Positions 19,771-26,427 of a stretch of DNA of 43,760 nt are shown piece by piece. The position numbers and the translations under genes were made by a program. How positions within the stretch are numbered: position 1 is the first letter of the stretch; each line of letters begins with the position of its first letter. Source of the stretch: Caulobacterales bacterium 32-69-10 (GTDB lineage: Bacteria > Pseudomonadota > Alphaproteobacteria > Caulobacterales > Caulobacteraceae); the NCBI GenBank assembly GCA_002280485.1, contig NCED01000034.1:1-43760 (forward strand). Direction: 5' to 3'. The notes beneath the pieces are model-generated. The model was given only the letters and a program-made list of their open reading frames with translations. It was not told where the DNA came from and did no database searches.

Positions 19771-20090
19771 AGGGGGGCTCCATCGGTCAGCCCCTGCATC
19801 TTCAGGAGCTCGTGGTTGAGTTGCTTGGAAAGCCCGATCCCGCCGGCGGCGCCGATCTGCTTTGAGAAGGCCTCGGTGAGGAAGGACTTGAACGCCTCCT
19901 CGCCCTCGCCGCCGCCGAACTGGCCGGTGGGCACGGTCTTGAACATCTCGCCCAGCATCACCTGCAGGAAGGACTCCTCGAACTCGCGCGAGACCTTCTT
20001 GACCCGCGCCAGCTGCTCGGCCGTGGCGACCGGCCGGACAGGGGGCTGGATGGGGAGGGCGGGGGCCTCGATCGTCATGTCGCCTGCCAT
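19767..20090 (-). CDS. cheL: Rod-binding protein (FlgJ N-domain; CheL-like)
   Basis: Corresponds to the N-terminal rod-capping domain of FlgJ, without a muramidase domain, as in alphaproteobacteria where it is often named CheL. The 107-residue product shows the domain core VSREFEESFLQVMLGEMFKT, GGGEGEEAFKSFLTEAFSKQ and GIGLSKQLNHELLKMQG. It probably caps or chaperones the growing rod in the periplasm. The ATG at 20090 shares its A with the flgI TGA (TGATG), implying coupling; an ATG four codons later is an alternative. Its stop overlaps the flbY start. Confidence 0.85.
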   Translation of the reverse strand: MAGDMTIEAPALPIQPPVRPVATAEQLARVKKVSREFEESFLQVMLGEMFKTVPTGQFGGGEGEEAFKSFLTEAFSKQIGAAGGIGLSKQLNHELLKMQGLTDGAPL

Positions 20091-21199
20091 CACATCACCT
20101 GGATTTCGGCCTGAAGGGCGCCGGCGGCCTTGATGGTCTGCAGGATCGAGATCATGTCGCGCGGATTGACGCCCAGGGCGTTCAGCCCCTGGACCAGCGA
20201 GGCCAGAGAGGCGCCGCCGTCGAGCACCATCAGCTTCTTGCCCTGCTCCTCGTCGACGCTGAGATTGGTCGAGGGCACGATGGCGGTCTGGCCCTGGCTG
20301 AACGGCGCGGGCTGGCTGACCTGCGGGGTCTCCTGCACGGTGATGGTCAGGTTGCCCTGGGCGATGGCGACGGTGGACACCCGCACGTCCGATCCCATCA
20401 CCACCACGCCGGCCACCTCGTCGATCACCACCTTGGCCGGGCTGTCGGGCTCGACCTCCAGCTGTTCGAGGGTGGTGATGAAGCCGACCTGGTTGGCGCC
20501 GGCCGGCGTGCGCACCGTGACGATGGTCGGATTGTCGGCGCTGGCGCTGCCCGGGAAGCGGGCGTTGATAACGTCGGCGATGCGCAGGGCGGTGGTGAAG
20601 TCCGGATTGCGCAGGGTCAGCCGCATCTGGCCGAGGTTGGCGAGCTGAAAGCCGAGTTCGCGCTCGACCACCGCGCCGGCGGCGATGCGGCCCGCGGTCG
20701 GAACCCCGCGGGTGATCGACGAGCCGGAGGCGCCGGTGGCCGAGACCGCGCCGGTCTGCACCGTGCCCTGCCCGACGGCATAGGCCTCGCCGTCGGCGCC
20801 CAGCAGGGGCGTGACCAGCAAGGTGCCGCCCAGCAGGCTCTTGGCGTCGCCCAGGGCCGAGACCGAGGCGTCGATCTGCGAGCCGGCGGCGGCGAAGGCT
20901 GGCAGGCGTGCGGTGACCATCACCGCCGCCACGTTCTTGGTGTCGACCGCCGCGCCGCGGGTCTGCACCCCCAGCCGCTCCAGCATTGAGGCCAGGCTCT
21001 CCTTGGTGAAGGGGGCGTTGCGCAGGGAATCGCCCGTGCCGTTCAGGCCGACCACCAGGCCGTAGCCGACCAGCTGGTTCTCCCGTACGCCTTCGAACGA
21101 GACGATGTCCTTGATCCGTGACCGCGCCGAGGCGGGTCCGGCGGCGAGCGCCAGGACGGCGGCGAGGCTGAGGCAGGCGAACAAACGCTGGGCAAGCAT
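20090..21199 (-). CDS. flgI: Flagellar P-ring protein FlgI
   Basis: Forms the P-ring around the flagellar rod in the peptidoglycan layer. The 369-residue precursor has a Sec signal peptide (LFACLSLAAVLALAAGPASA) and the family hallmarks RIKDIVSFEGVRENQLVGYG, GLNGTGDSL, NVAAVMVTARLP, and the C-terminal SLASLVQGLNALGVNPRDMI. It heads a three-gene minus-strand operon. The upstream region shows a sigma54-type promoter with IHF-like and enhancer-like sites, as expected for a late flagellar gene in Caulobacter, and is shared with divergent fliX. Confidence 0.97.
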   Translation of the reverse strand: MLAQRLFACLSLAAVLALAAGPASARSRIKDIVSFEGVRENQLVGYGLVVGLNGTGDSLRNAPFTKESLASMLERLGVQTRGAAVDTKNVAAVMVTARLPAFAAAGSQIDASVSALGDAKSLLGGTLLVTPLLGADGEAYAVGQGTVQTGAVSATGASGSSITRGVPTAGRIAAGAVVERELGFQLANLGQMRLTLRNPDFTTALRIADVINARFPGSASADNPTIVTVRTPAGANQVGFITTLEQLEVEPDSPAKVVIDEVAGVVVMGSDVRVSTVAIAQGNLTITVQETPQVSQPAPFSQGQTAIVPSTNLSVDEEQGKKLMVLDGGASLASLVQGLNALGVNPRDMISILQTIKAAGALQAEIQVM

Positions 21200-21235
21200 A
21201 CGGGCGCGCCTTCATTAAAGATCACCGGCCCCCGA

Positions 21236-21251
21236 TGCGAACTTCGTGCCA
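21236..21251 (-). promoter_or_regulatory. Sigma54-type promoter for flgI
   Basis: Read on the minus strand: TGGCAC-GAAGT-TCGCA, matching the -24/-12 consensus TGGCAC-N5-TTGCA at all but one base. The -12 element is about 37 bases before the flgI ATG, leaving a normal leader. It fits flgI being a sigma54-dependent flagellar gene. Confidence 0.75.
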
Positions 21252-21277
21252 GTCCGGCGCATAAAATAATATAATAA

Positions 21278-21290
21278 AATCAATGCTATA
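21278..21290 (+). promoter_or_regulatory. IHF-like site between flgI promoter and enhancer
   Basis: AATCAATGCTATA matches the IHF consensus WATCAANNNNTTR with one mismatch. It lies inside a strikingly AT-rich stretch (21260-21294) in an otherwise very GC-rich region, between the sigma54 promoter and the enhancer-like palindrome. That is the usual layout for IHF-assisted looping. Confidence 0.5.
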
Positions 21291-21320
21291 TTTGACCCGA
21301 TCGCCCTCCGGCGACCTGAT

Positions 21321-21337
21321 CGGGCAGAATCTGCCGG
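21321..21337. promoter_or_regulatory. Enhancer-like palindrome (possible FlbD ftr site)
   Basis: CGGGCAG-AAT-CTGCCGG is an inverted repeat with one mismatch, about 70 bases upstream of the flgI -24 element. Its CGGCAR-type half-sites and position suggest the enhancer (ftr) bound by FlbD in Caulobacter. The assignment is by resemblance only. Confidence 0.5.
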
Positions 21338-21342
21338 GCCCG

Positions 21343-21390
21343 TTAACCCTTCGCCAAGGGAGTCGGGGCGAATCTTGCCGTCATGGTTAA
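21343..21390 (+). promoter_or_regulatory. CtrA half-sites upstream of fliX
   Basis: TTAACCCT (21343-21350) is one base off the CtrA half-site TTAACCAT, and ATGGTTAA (21383-21390) is its exact complement. They lie 59-66 and 19-26 bases before the fliX ATG. fliX is CtrA-controlled in Caulobacter, so these are credible operators. Confidence 0.6.
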
Positions 21391-21408
21391 CGCGTGCGGT
21401 GAACTCCT

Positions 21409-21840
21409 ATGAAGGTGACCGGACCAGGTGGAGCCGGGGCCGTGTCCGGCGCCGGCGGCGTCAAGCGCGGTGGGGAAGCGGGGTTCGCGCCTTCGGGCGT
21501 GGGCGGCGCCCGCGAGGCCGCGCCCACCGCCATGACCTCGGCCACCGCCGCCGTGGCCTCCCTGGATGCGCTCCTGGCCCTGCAGGAGACCTACAATCCG
21601 CTGGAGCGTCGCCGCCGGGCGGTGACCCGCGCCGGCCGCATGCTCGACATGCTCGATGAGATGAAGCTGGCCATCCTCGATGGGGATGTCTCCGGCGACG
21701 CCCTCGAGCGCCTGCGGGGCGCGGCCAGCGAGGCGCGTTCGGGCACCGACGATCCGCGCCTGGAGGCCGTGCTAGACGAGATCGAAACCCGCGCCGCGGT
21801 CGAGCTGGCCAAGCGCGACATGGCCAGGATCGCCGCCTGA
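21409..21840 (+). CDS. fliX: Flagellar assembly regulator FliX
   Basis: In Caulobacter, FliX couples completion of the early basal body to activation of the sigma54 regulator FlbD. The 143-residue product begins MKVTGPGGAGAVSG and has a Gly/Ala-rich N-terminus, then the conserved helical block from LDALLALQETYNPLERRRRA through RAGRMLDMLDEMKLAILDG to the acidic C-terminus. It is divergent from flgI, the classic Caulobacter arrangement, and dksA follows it. This gene is the strongest taxonomic marker in the window. Confidence 0.93.
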   Translation: MKVTGPGGAGAVSGAGGVKRGGEAGFAPSGVGGAREAAPTAMTSATAAVASLDALLALQETYNPLERRRRAVTRAGRMLDMLDEMKLAILDGDVSGDALERLRGAASEARSGTDDPRLEAVLDEIETRAAVELAKRDMARIAA

Positions 21841-21885
21841 ATCGGCTCCGCGACCTTGCGCCGCTCTATTGTTACGCGAGCTTCG

Positions 21886-21914
21886 TTGAACGATTCAAAC
21901 AAGGTGGCTATAAG
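21886..21914 (+). promoter_or_regulatory. Vegetative promoter of dksA
   Basis: TTGAACG (21886-21892) and GCTATAAG (21907-21914), 14 bases apart, match the Caulobacter housekeeping consensus TTGACGS-N10-14-GCTANAWC. It lies 53 bases before the dksA ATG, so dksA is not dependent on fliX transcription. Confidence 0.6.
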
Positions 21915-21966
21915 CACCTCGCGCTACAGGGAGCGCGTAATATTACACCAGCGTGAGGGCGTCGTT

Positions 21967-22344
21967 ATGCAGACGACCGCGTCAGTAGTTCAGGTCGAAA
22001 CGCCTGATATTCCTGAAGGGTACCGTCCCGGGGAAGACGAACCGTTCATGAATGAGCGGCAGCTGGAGTATTTCCGCCGTAAGCTCCTCGGCTGGAAAGA
22101 CGATATTCTGCGCGAATCTCGCGAAACGCTGAGCCATCTGCAGGCTGAGACCGAGAATCACCCCGATATTCTCGATCGTTCCTCGTCAGAGACGGATCGG
22201 GCTCTGGAACTGCGCACCCGAGACCGCCAGCGCAAGTTGATCTCCAAGATCGACGAAGCCCTGCGGCGGATCGAAGACGGCTCCTACGGCTATTGGGCGC
22301 AAGAGCGTCATGAGCGCCGCGAGCGGGTCCACCGGGACGACTGA
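21967..22344 (+). CDS. dksA: DksA-type RNA polymerase-binding protein lacking its zinc finger
   Basis: DksA enters the RNA polymerase secondary channel and works with ppGpp. The start (MQTTASVVQVETPDIPEGYR) and the coiled coil, including FMNERQLEYFRRKLLGWKDD, ESRETLSHLQAETENHPD, and DRSSSETDRALELRTRDRQR with the tip, fit the alphaproteobacterial family closely. After IEDGSYGY (Y109) the chain goes to W110 and AQERHERRERVHRDD. Family members have about 24 residues there, beginning CEETGEP, that with the Cys pairs build the zinc finger. All four cysteines are absent, and the protein has 125 instead of about 150 residues. The reading frame is kept, so either a real in-frame deletion of about 72 bases or an assembly error is possible. 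Confidence 0.92.
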   Translation: MQTTASVVQVETPDIPEGYRPGEDEPFMNERQLEYFRRKLLGWKDDILRESRETLSHLQAETENHPDILDRSSSETDRALELRTRDRQRKLISKIDEALRRIEDGSYGYWAQERHERRERVHRDD

Positions 22345-22422
22345 GGCTCCCGGCTTAGCTTTACATCGCGGCCCCATAAGGATTTCCTGCCCCAGGCCAT
22401 AACGCCAATGGGAGGATAATCC

Positions 22423-22836
22423 ATGCGTCTGCTCTTCGCCGCCGCCGTACTCGCCCTCGTCGCCGGGACGGCTCAGGCCGAGACCGTGAAGTTCCACGCC
22501 ATGCTGAACGGGGCTTCCGAAGTGCCGGCCAACACCGAGAAGGGCACGGGGATGGCCATGGCCACCCTCGACACCGCCACCAAGGTGCTCACCTACGAAA
22601 TCACCTATTCCGGCCTGACCGGCCCGGCCGTCGCCGCCCACTTCCACGGCCCCGCCGCGCCCACCGCCAACGCCCCGCCGACCGTGCCGCTGAACCCGCC
22701 GGCCAGCCCGATCAAGGGCACGGCGACCCTGACCGACGCCCAGATCGCCGACCTCGAGGCCGGCCGCTGGTACGTCAACATTCACACCGCCGCCCACGGC
22801 CCCGGCGAAATCCGCGGCCAGGTGACCAAGCAGTAG
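22423..22836 (+). CDS. CHRD-domain exported protein
   Basis: CHRD domains are found in chordin and in many bacterial secreted proteins; the bacterial role is unclear. The 137-residue precursor has a signal peptide (LLFAAAVLALVAGTAQA) and a complete CHRD domain: FHAMLNGASEVPANTEKGTG, LTYEITYSGLTGPAVAAHFH, and the C-terminal WYVNIHTAAHGPGEIRGQV. GGGAGGATAATCC before the ATG is a good ribosome-binding site. It is monocistronic in appearance, with a dispersed palindromic element right after its stop. Confidence 0.9.
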   Translation: MRLLFAAAVLALVAGTAQAETVKFHAMLNGASEVPANTEKGTGMAMATLDTATKVLTYEITYSGLTGPAVAAHFHGPAAPTANAPPTVPLNPPASPIKGTATLTDAQIADLEAGRWYVNIHTAAHGPGEIRGQVTKQ

Positions 22837-22840
22837 GCCG

Positions 22841-22960
22841 GAGGGCGACTCGCGGGCGTCCGGCGCGCGAGCGGGGTGGGGCGGAACCGCGACGTTCGCT
22901 GATCACTTCCCCCCACCCGACGCCCTTCGGGCGCCACCCTCCCCACAAGGGGGAGGGATA
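22841..22960. repeat. Dispersed palindromic element, copy 2 (inverted)
   Basis: Reads as the reverse complement of the element at 19190-19325, sharing GGCGACTCGCGGGCGTC, GCGGGGTGGGGCGGAACCGC and the terminal CCCTCCCCACAAGGGGGAGG hairpin. Some internal bases differ (GATCA against a CCGGA equivalent; ACGCCCTTCGGGCG against a CCCGCTACGCGGGCC equivalent), with compensating changes that keep the small stems. It fills the CHRD-gltX gap. Confidence 0.82.
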
Positions 22961-23020
22961 AGCTTGACACGCCCTGTCCCGCGTCGGACCTAGCCGCCTT
23001 CGCGAGAGAGGCCCACTTCC

Positions 23021-24346
23021 ATGACCGCCAAGGTCCGCTTCGCCCCGTCCCCCACCGGACGGATCCATGTCGGCAATATCCGCGCGGCGGTGACGAACTG
23101 GCTGTTCGCCCGGTCCCGGGGCGGCGTCTTCATCCTGCGCATCGACGACACCGACCTGGCCCGCTCCACGGCCGAGTACGAGCGCGGCATCGAGACCGAC
23201 CTGACCTGGCTGGGCCTGACCTGGGACGAGAAGTACAGCCAGTCGGCCCGCTTCGACCTCTACCGCGACGCCGCCGAAAAGCTGAAGGCGGCCGGCCGGC
23301 TCTATCCCGCCTACGAGACCCAGGAAGAGCTCGACCGGCGCCGCAAGGTCCAGCTCTCGCGCGGCCAGCCGCCGATCTACGACCGCGCCGCGCTTCGCCT
23401 GACCGACGCCGAGAAGGCGGCCCTCGAGGCCGAGGGCCGCCAGCCGCACTGGCGCTTCAAGCTCGACGGCCGGCGCGTGCACTGGCTGGACGGCATCCGC
23501 GGCGACAACGAGGTGGACACCACCTCCCTGTCCGATCCGGTGCTGATCCGCGAGGACGGCGCCTTCCTCTACACCCTGCCGTCCGTGGTCGACGACGTGG
23601 AGATGGGGATCACCGATGTGATCCGCGGCGAAGACCACGTCACCAACACCGGCGTCCAGGTTGAGCTGTTCGAGGCCCTGGGCGCCGCCGTGCCGGCCTT
23701 CGCCCACTTCTCCCTGCTCACCGACGCCGACGGCGGGGCCCTGTCCAAGCGGCTGGGCTCCCTGTCGATCCAGGACCTGCGCGAACAGGGCTATGAGCCC
23801 CTGGCCGTGGTCAGCCACATGGCCAAGCTGGGCGCCTCCGACGCTATCGAGGCGGCCCCGTCGATGCAGGCCCTGGTCGAGAGCTTCGACCTCGGCAAGT
23901 ACGGCCGCGCCCCGGCCCGCTACGACATCGCCGACCTCGCCCGCCTCAACGCCGGCGTGCTGCACGCCATGCCCTACGCCGAGGCGCAACCCCGCCTGGC
24001 CGCGATCGACGCCGACGCGGGCGAGGGGTTCTGGAACGCCATCCGCGCCAACCTGAAGACCTTCGGGGAGGCCGCGGACTGGGTGCATGTGGTGCGCGGA
24101 CCCGTCACACCGGTGACCGAGGATCTGGGGTTCCTGGCCAAGGCCGCGGCCCTGCTGCCCGACAGCCTCGACTGGGCCGCCTGGACCAATGCGGTGAAGC
24201 AGGAAACGGGAGCCAAGGGCCGTGGCCTGTTCATGCCGTTGCGCCAGGCCCTCACCGGCCTGGACCACGGGCCCGACATGGCGTCTTTGCTGCCGCTGAT
24301 CGGCCGCGACCGCGCATTAAGGCTATTGGCGGGCGAAACTGCCTGA
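23021..24346 (+). CDS. gltX: Glutamate--tRNA ligase
   Basis: Class I synthetase that charges tRNA-Glu (and, in organisms with the GatCAB route, possibly tRNA-Gln). The 441-residue protein has the HIGH-type signature [17 protein letters not shown] near the N-terminus, then the Rossmann core with [18 protein letters not shown], a KMSKS-type loop [12 protein letters not shown] (about residues 240-251), and a helical anticodon-binding part. Length is normal for the shorter of the two GltX types usual in alphaproteobacteria. Start ATG at 23021 gives the standard [11 protein letters not shown]. Confidence 0.95.
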   Translation: MTAKVRFAPSPTGRIHVGNIRAAVTNWLFARSRGGVFILRIDDTDLARSTAEYERGIETDLTWLGLTWDEKYSQSARFDLYRDAAEKLKAAGRLYPAYETQEELDRRRKVQLSRGQPPIYDRAALRLTDAEKAALEAEGRQPHWRFKLDGRRVHWLDGIRGDNEVDTTSLSDPVLIREDGAFLYTLPSVVDDVEMGITDVIRGEDHVTNTGVQVELFEALGAAVPAFAHFSLLTDADGGALSKRLGSLSIQDLREQGYEPLAVVSHMAKLGASDAIEAAPSMQALVESFDLGKYGRAPARYDIADLARLNAGVLHAMPYAEAQPRLAAIDADAGEGFWNAIRANLKTFGEAADWVHVVRGPVTPVTEDLGFLAKAAALLPDSLDWAAWTNAVKQETGAKGRGLFMPLRQALTGLDHGPDMASLLPLIGRDRALRLLAGETA

Positions 24347-24486
24347 ATTTTGTCCACAGGCTGTGGGAACATTCTGCCGGGTGCACGGATTGATTCAGCA
24401 CCCCGCCAGAACGGCGATTGCATTCAGACTCGGCCTCCAGCGCGGACCGCGCCGGCCAGGCCGCGCCGCAGTCGAAGCGTTGTTTC

Positions 24487-24744
24487 ATGTTGCATTGGAT
24501 TCCCGCCCCCGCCGTCGCCTTCCTGGGCGCCCGTTCCGAGTCTCAGCCCGCCCTGCCGGGTGATCCGCGCCGCTGCGCCCAGAGCCTGAGGGCCATGCAC
24601 GCCCTGATGCTGGCCTATGCCGCGCAGCGCCGCCGCGCCGCCGCCGATCCCGGCGATTCCGCCTACTGGAAAGCGGCCGAAGCCCACACCCTCAGCAAGG
24701 CCAGGGCCCTGCGCGCCGACGTGGCGTTCGGGCGGCTGCCGTAG
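24487..24744 (+). CDS. Hypothetical small protein
   Basis: No family recognised. The frame from ATG 24487 encodes 85 residues (MLHWIPAPAVAFLGARSESQ...), mostly helical in appearance, with a conserved-looking SLRAMHALMLAYAAQRRRAA segment and an Ala/Lys-rich end. Third positions are strongly G/C, as in true genes here, which supports coding. Longer forms starting at 24418 are possible but lack that bias. It lies between gltX and a palindromic repeat on the same strand as gltX. Confidence 0.5.
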   Translation: MLHWIPAPAVAFLGARSESQPALPGDPRRCAQSLRAMHALMLAYAAQRRRAAADPGDSAYWKAAEAHTLSKARALRADVAFGRLP

Positions 24745-24862
24745 GCCCCCTCAGTCGGCTTCGCCGACAGCTCCCCCGCTTCGCAGGGGAGCAGGACATA
24801 CGCCCTGTTCTCCTCCCCTGCGAAGCGGGGGAGGTGGCGCGCCGAAGGCCGCCGGAGGGGGC
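24745..24862. repeat. Palindromic intergenic element
   Basis: Inverted repeat with CTCCCCCGCTTCGCAGGGGA on the left and TCCCCTGCGAAGCGGGGGAG on the right. Outer arms are GCCCCCTC and GGAGGGGGC. It is a different sequence family from the elements at 19190 and 22841. It separates the small protein gene from the LOG-family gene. Confidence 0.78.
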
Positions 24863-24889
24863 AAGTATTAGCGGCTAGCGAAGTAGCGC

Positions 24890-25501
24890 CTACGCCTTCG
24901 CCGCCACTTCCCCGTCGTCGACGGGGGCATGCTCGATCATGTCGCGGATCAGCGGCAGGACGTCCGCAACCCTGGCCGCCTTGCCCCACGACCCCGGCAG
25001 CCACGGCGGCGACATGGCCTCGCCCACCGAATGGTCGACGAGGGAGAAGAACGGCTCCCAGAACCCCTTCAGGTTCAGGAACACGATAGGCTTGCTGTGC
25101 AGGTGCAGGCGGCGCCACGAGATCAGCTCCACCACCTCCTCCAGGGTCCCGATGCCGCCCGGAAAGACGGCGAAGGCGTCCGACTGGTCAAACATGATCC
25201 GCTTGCGCTCGTGCATGTTGCGCACGATCACCGTCTCGACGTCGTCGTAGACCCGCTCGCGGTCCTGCAGGAAGGCGGGCATGATGCCTAGCACCTGGCC
25301 GCCGGCCTCGTGCGCGCCCCGGGCCGCCGCGCCCATCAGCCCGACGCCGCCGCCGCCGTAGACCAGCCGCACGCCCGCCGTCGCCAGGGCGGCGCCGAAC
25401 TCGGCCGCCGCCTGCAGGTAGGCCGGGTCCACCGCGCCGGAAGAGCCGCAGAACAGGCACACCGAACGCAGCTTGGGGGCCGGCGACGAGGCCTCGTCCA
25501 T
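24890..25501 (-). CDS. LOG-family protein (TIGR00730-type)
   Basis: Rossmann-fold family that includes cytokinin riboside 5'-monophosphate phosphoribohydrolases and nucleotide phosphoribohydrolases. The 203-residue product shows CLFCGSSGAVDPAYLQAA, LVYGGGGVGLMGAAA, NMHERKRIMFDQSDAF and the catalytic PGGIGTLEEV motif. The ATG at 25501 is preferred over a TTG at 25561 because CAGGAG lies 9-10 bases before it. Substrate cannot be read from sequence. It is divergent from the lipoprotein gene across about 95 bases. Confidence 0.9.
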   Translation of the reverse strand: MDEASSPAPKLRSVCLFCGSSGAVDPAYLQAAAEFGAALATAGVRLVYGGGGVGLMGAAARGAHEAGGQVLGIMPAFLQDRERVYDDVETVIVRNMHERKRIMFDQSDAFAVFPGGIGTLEEVVELISWRRLHLHSKPIVFLNLKGFWEPFFSLVDHSVGEAMSPPWLPGSWGKAARVADVLPLIRDMIEHAPVDDGEVAAKA

Positions 25502-25596
25502 GCGGATGAACTCCTGAGCTGAAGGACGCGGCCGGGCAGGCGCGTCCACTTCGTCTAGCAAAGATCGGGGCGCATGGGTTTAAAACAAGCTGGCCC

Positions 25597-26427
25597 ATGA
25601 CCCGCTTCGCCCCCGCCATCCCCGCCCTCGCCCTCGCCGCCACCCTCGCGGCCTGCGGACCGCCTGCTCCGCCGCAGGCCGCCGCCGGGACAGAGACCCC
25701 CGACGGCGCGCCGGATGCGGGCTATGTCGCCCCGCCGGAGATCGTCTCCGGCGTCCGCCGGCCGCAGGGCCTGGCGCTCAGCGGAACCGCGCCGGCCGGC
25801 GCCGAGGTGCAGCTGGTGGCCCCGGACGGCAAGGGCGGGATGGCGACCGCCGACGACAAGGGCGCATGGTCGCTGATCGTGCCTGCCCCGATGGCGGCCC
25901 CGGCGATGTACGCCCTGTCCGCCCGCATCGGCGAGCGGGTGGTCCGGGCCGAGGGCGCCGTCCTGGCCGTGCCGGCGCCCGGCCCGCCGGTGGTGCTGGC
26001 CCGGGCGGGCTTCGCGGCCCTGCCGCTGGAAGGGCCCTTGCCGCGGCTACAGGTGACGGCGCTCGACTATGACGCGGGCGGCGGCGCCGCCGTGGCCGGG
26101 GTCGGGCCGGCCCGGGCGCGGGTGCGGCTCAGCATCGACGGGGTCGAGGCCGGCCTCGACCAGTCCGACGCCCGGGGCCGCTTCGCCGTCATCGGCGCCA
26201 ACCGCCCGCTGGAGCCCGGCGCCCGGCGCCTGCGGGTGGAGGCGGACGGCGGCGCCCAGGCTTTGACTGCCGACGTCCTGGCCCAGGTGTCGCCGGTTGC
26301 GCCCCTGAACGGCTCCGCCTTCCGCGCCGTGCGCCAGGACGGCGGCTGGCGGGTCGATTGGGCCCGCGCCGGCGGCGGGGTGCAGAGCACGTTCGTCTTC
26401 GATGTTCCGCCGGAGCCCGCCCCTTGA
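25597..26427 (+). CDS. Hypothetical lipoprotein
   Basis: A lipobox LAAC (Cys at about residue 20) follows a typical signal peptide, so the protein should be membrane-anchored and exposed to the periplasm. The 276-residue product has a Pro/Ala-rich linker after the Cys and two beta-rich modules resembling Ig-like or bacterial big-type folds (GLALSGTAPAGAEVQLVAPD and ARVRLSIDGVEAGLDQSDAR, each followed by a G-x-F/W strand). Function is unknown. Its TGA overlaps the TTG start of the ABC exporter (TTGA), so the two are probably co-translated. Confidence 0.75.
   Translation: MTRFAPAIPALALAATLAACGPPAPPQAAAGTETPDGAPDAGYVAPPEIVSGVRRPQGLALSGTAPAGAEVQLVAPDGKGGMATADDKGAWSLIVPAPMAAPAMYALSARIGERVVRAEGAVLAVPAPGPPVVLARAGFAALPLEGPLPRLQVTALDYDAGGGAAVAGVGPARARVRLSIDGVEAGLDQSDARGRFAVIGANRPLEPGARRLRVEADGGAQALTADVLAQVSPVAPLNGSAFRAVRQDGGWRVDWARAGGGVQSTFVFDVPPEPAP

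Noticed and set aside
24350..24370. TTGTCCACA with an adjoining inverted TGTGG, resembling a DnaA box
   Set aside because: Single copy with one mismatch, no cluster of further boxes or AT-rich unwinding region, so not an origin.
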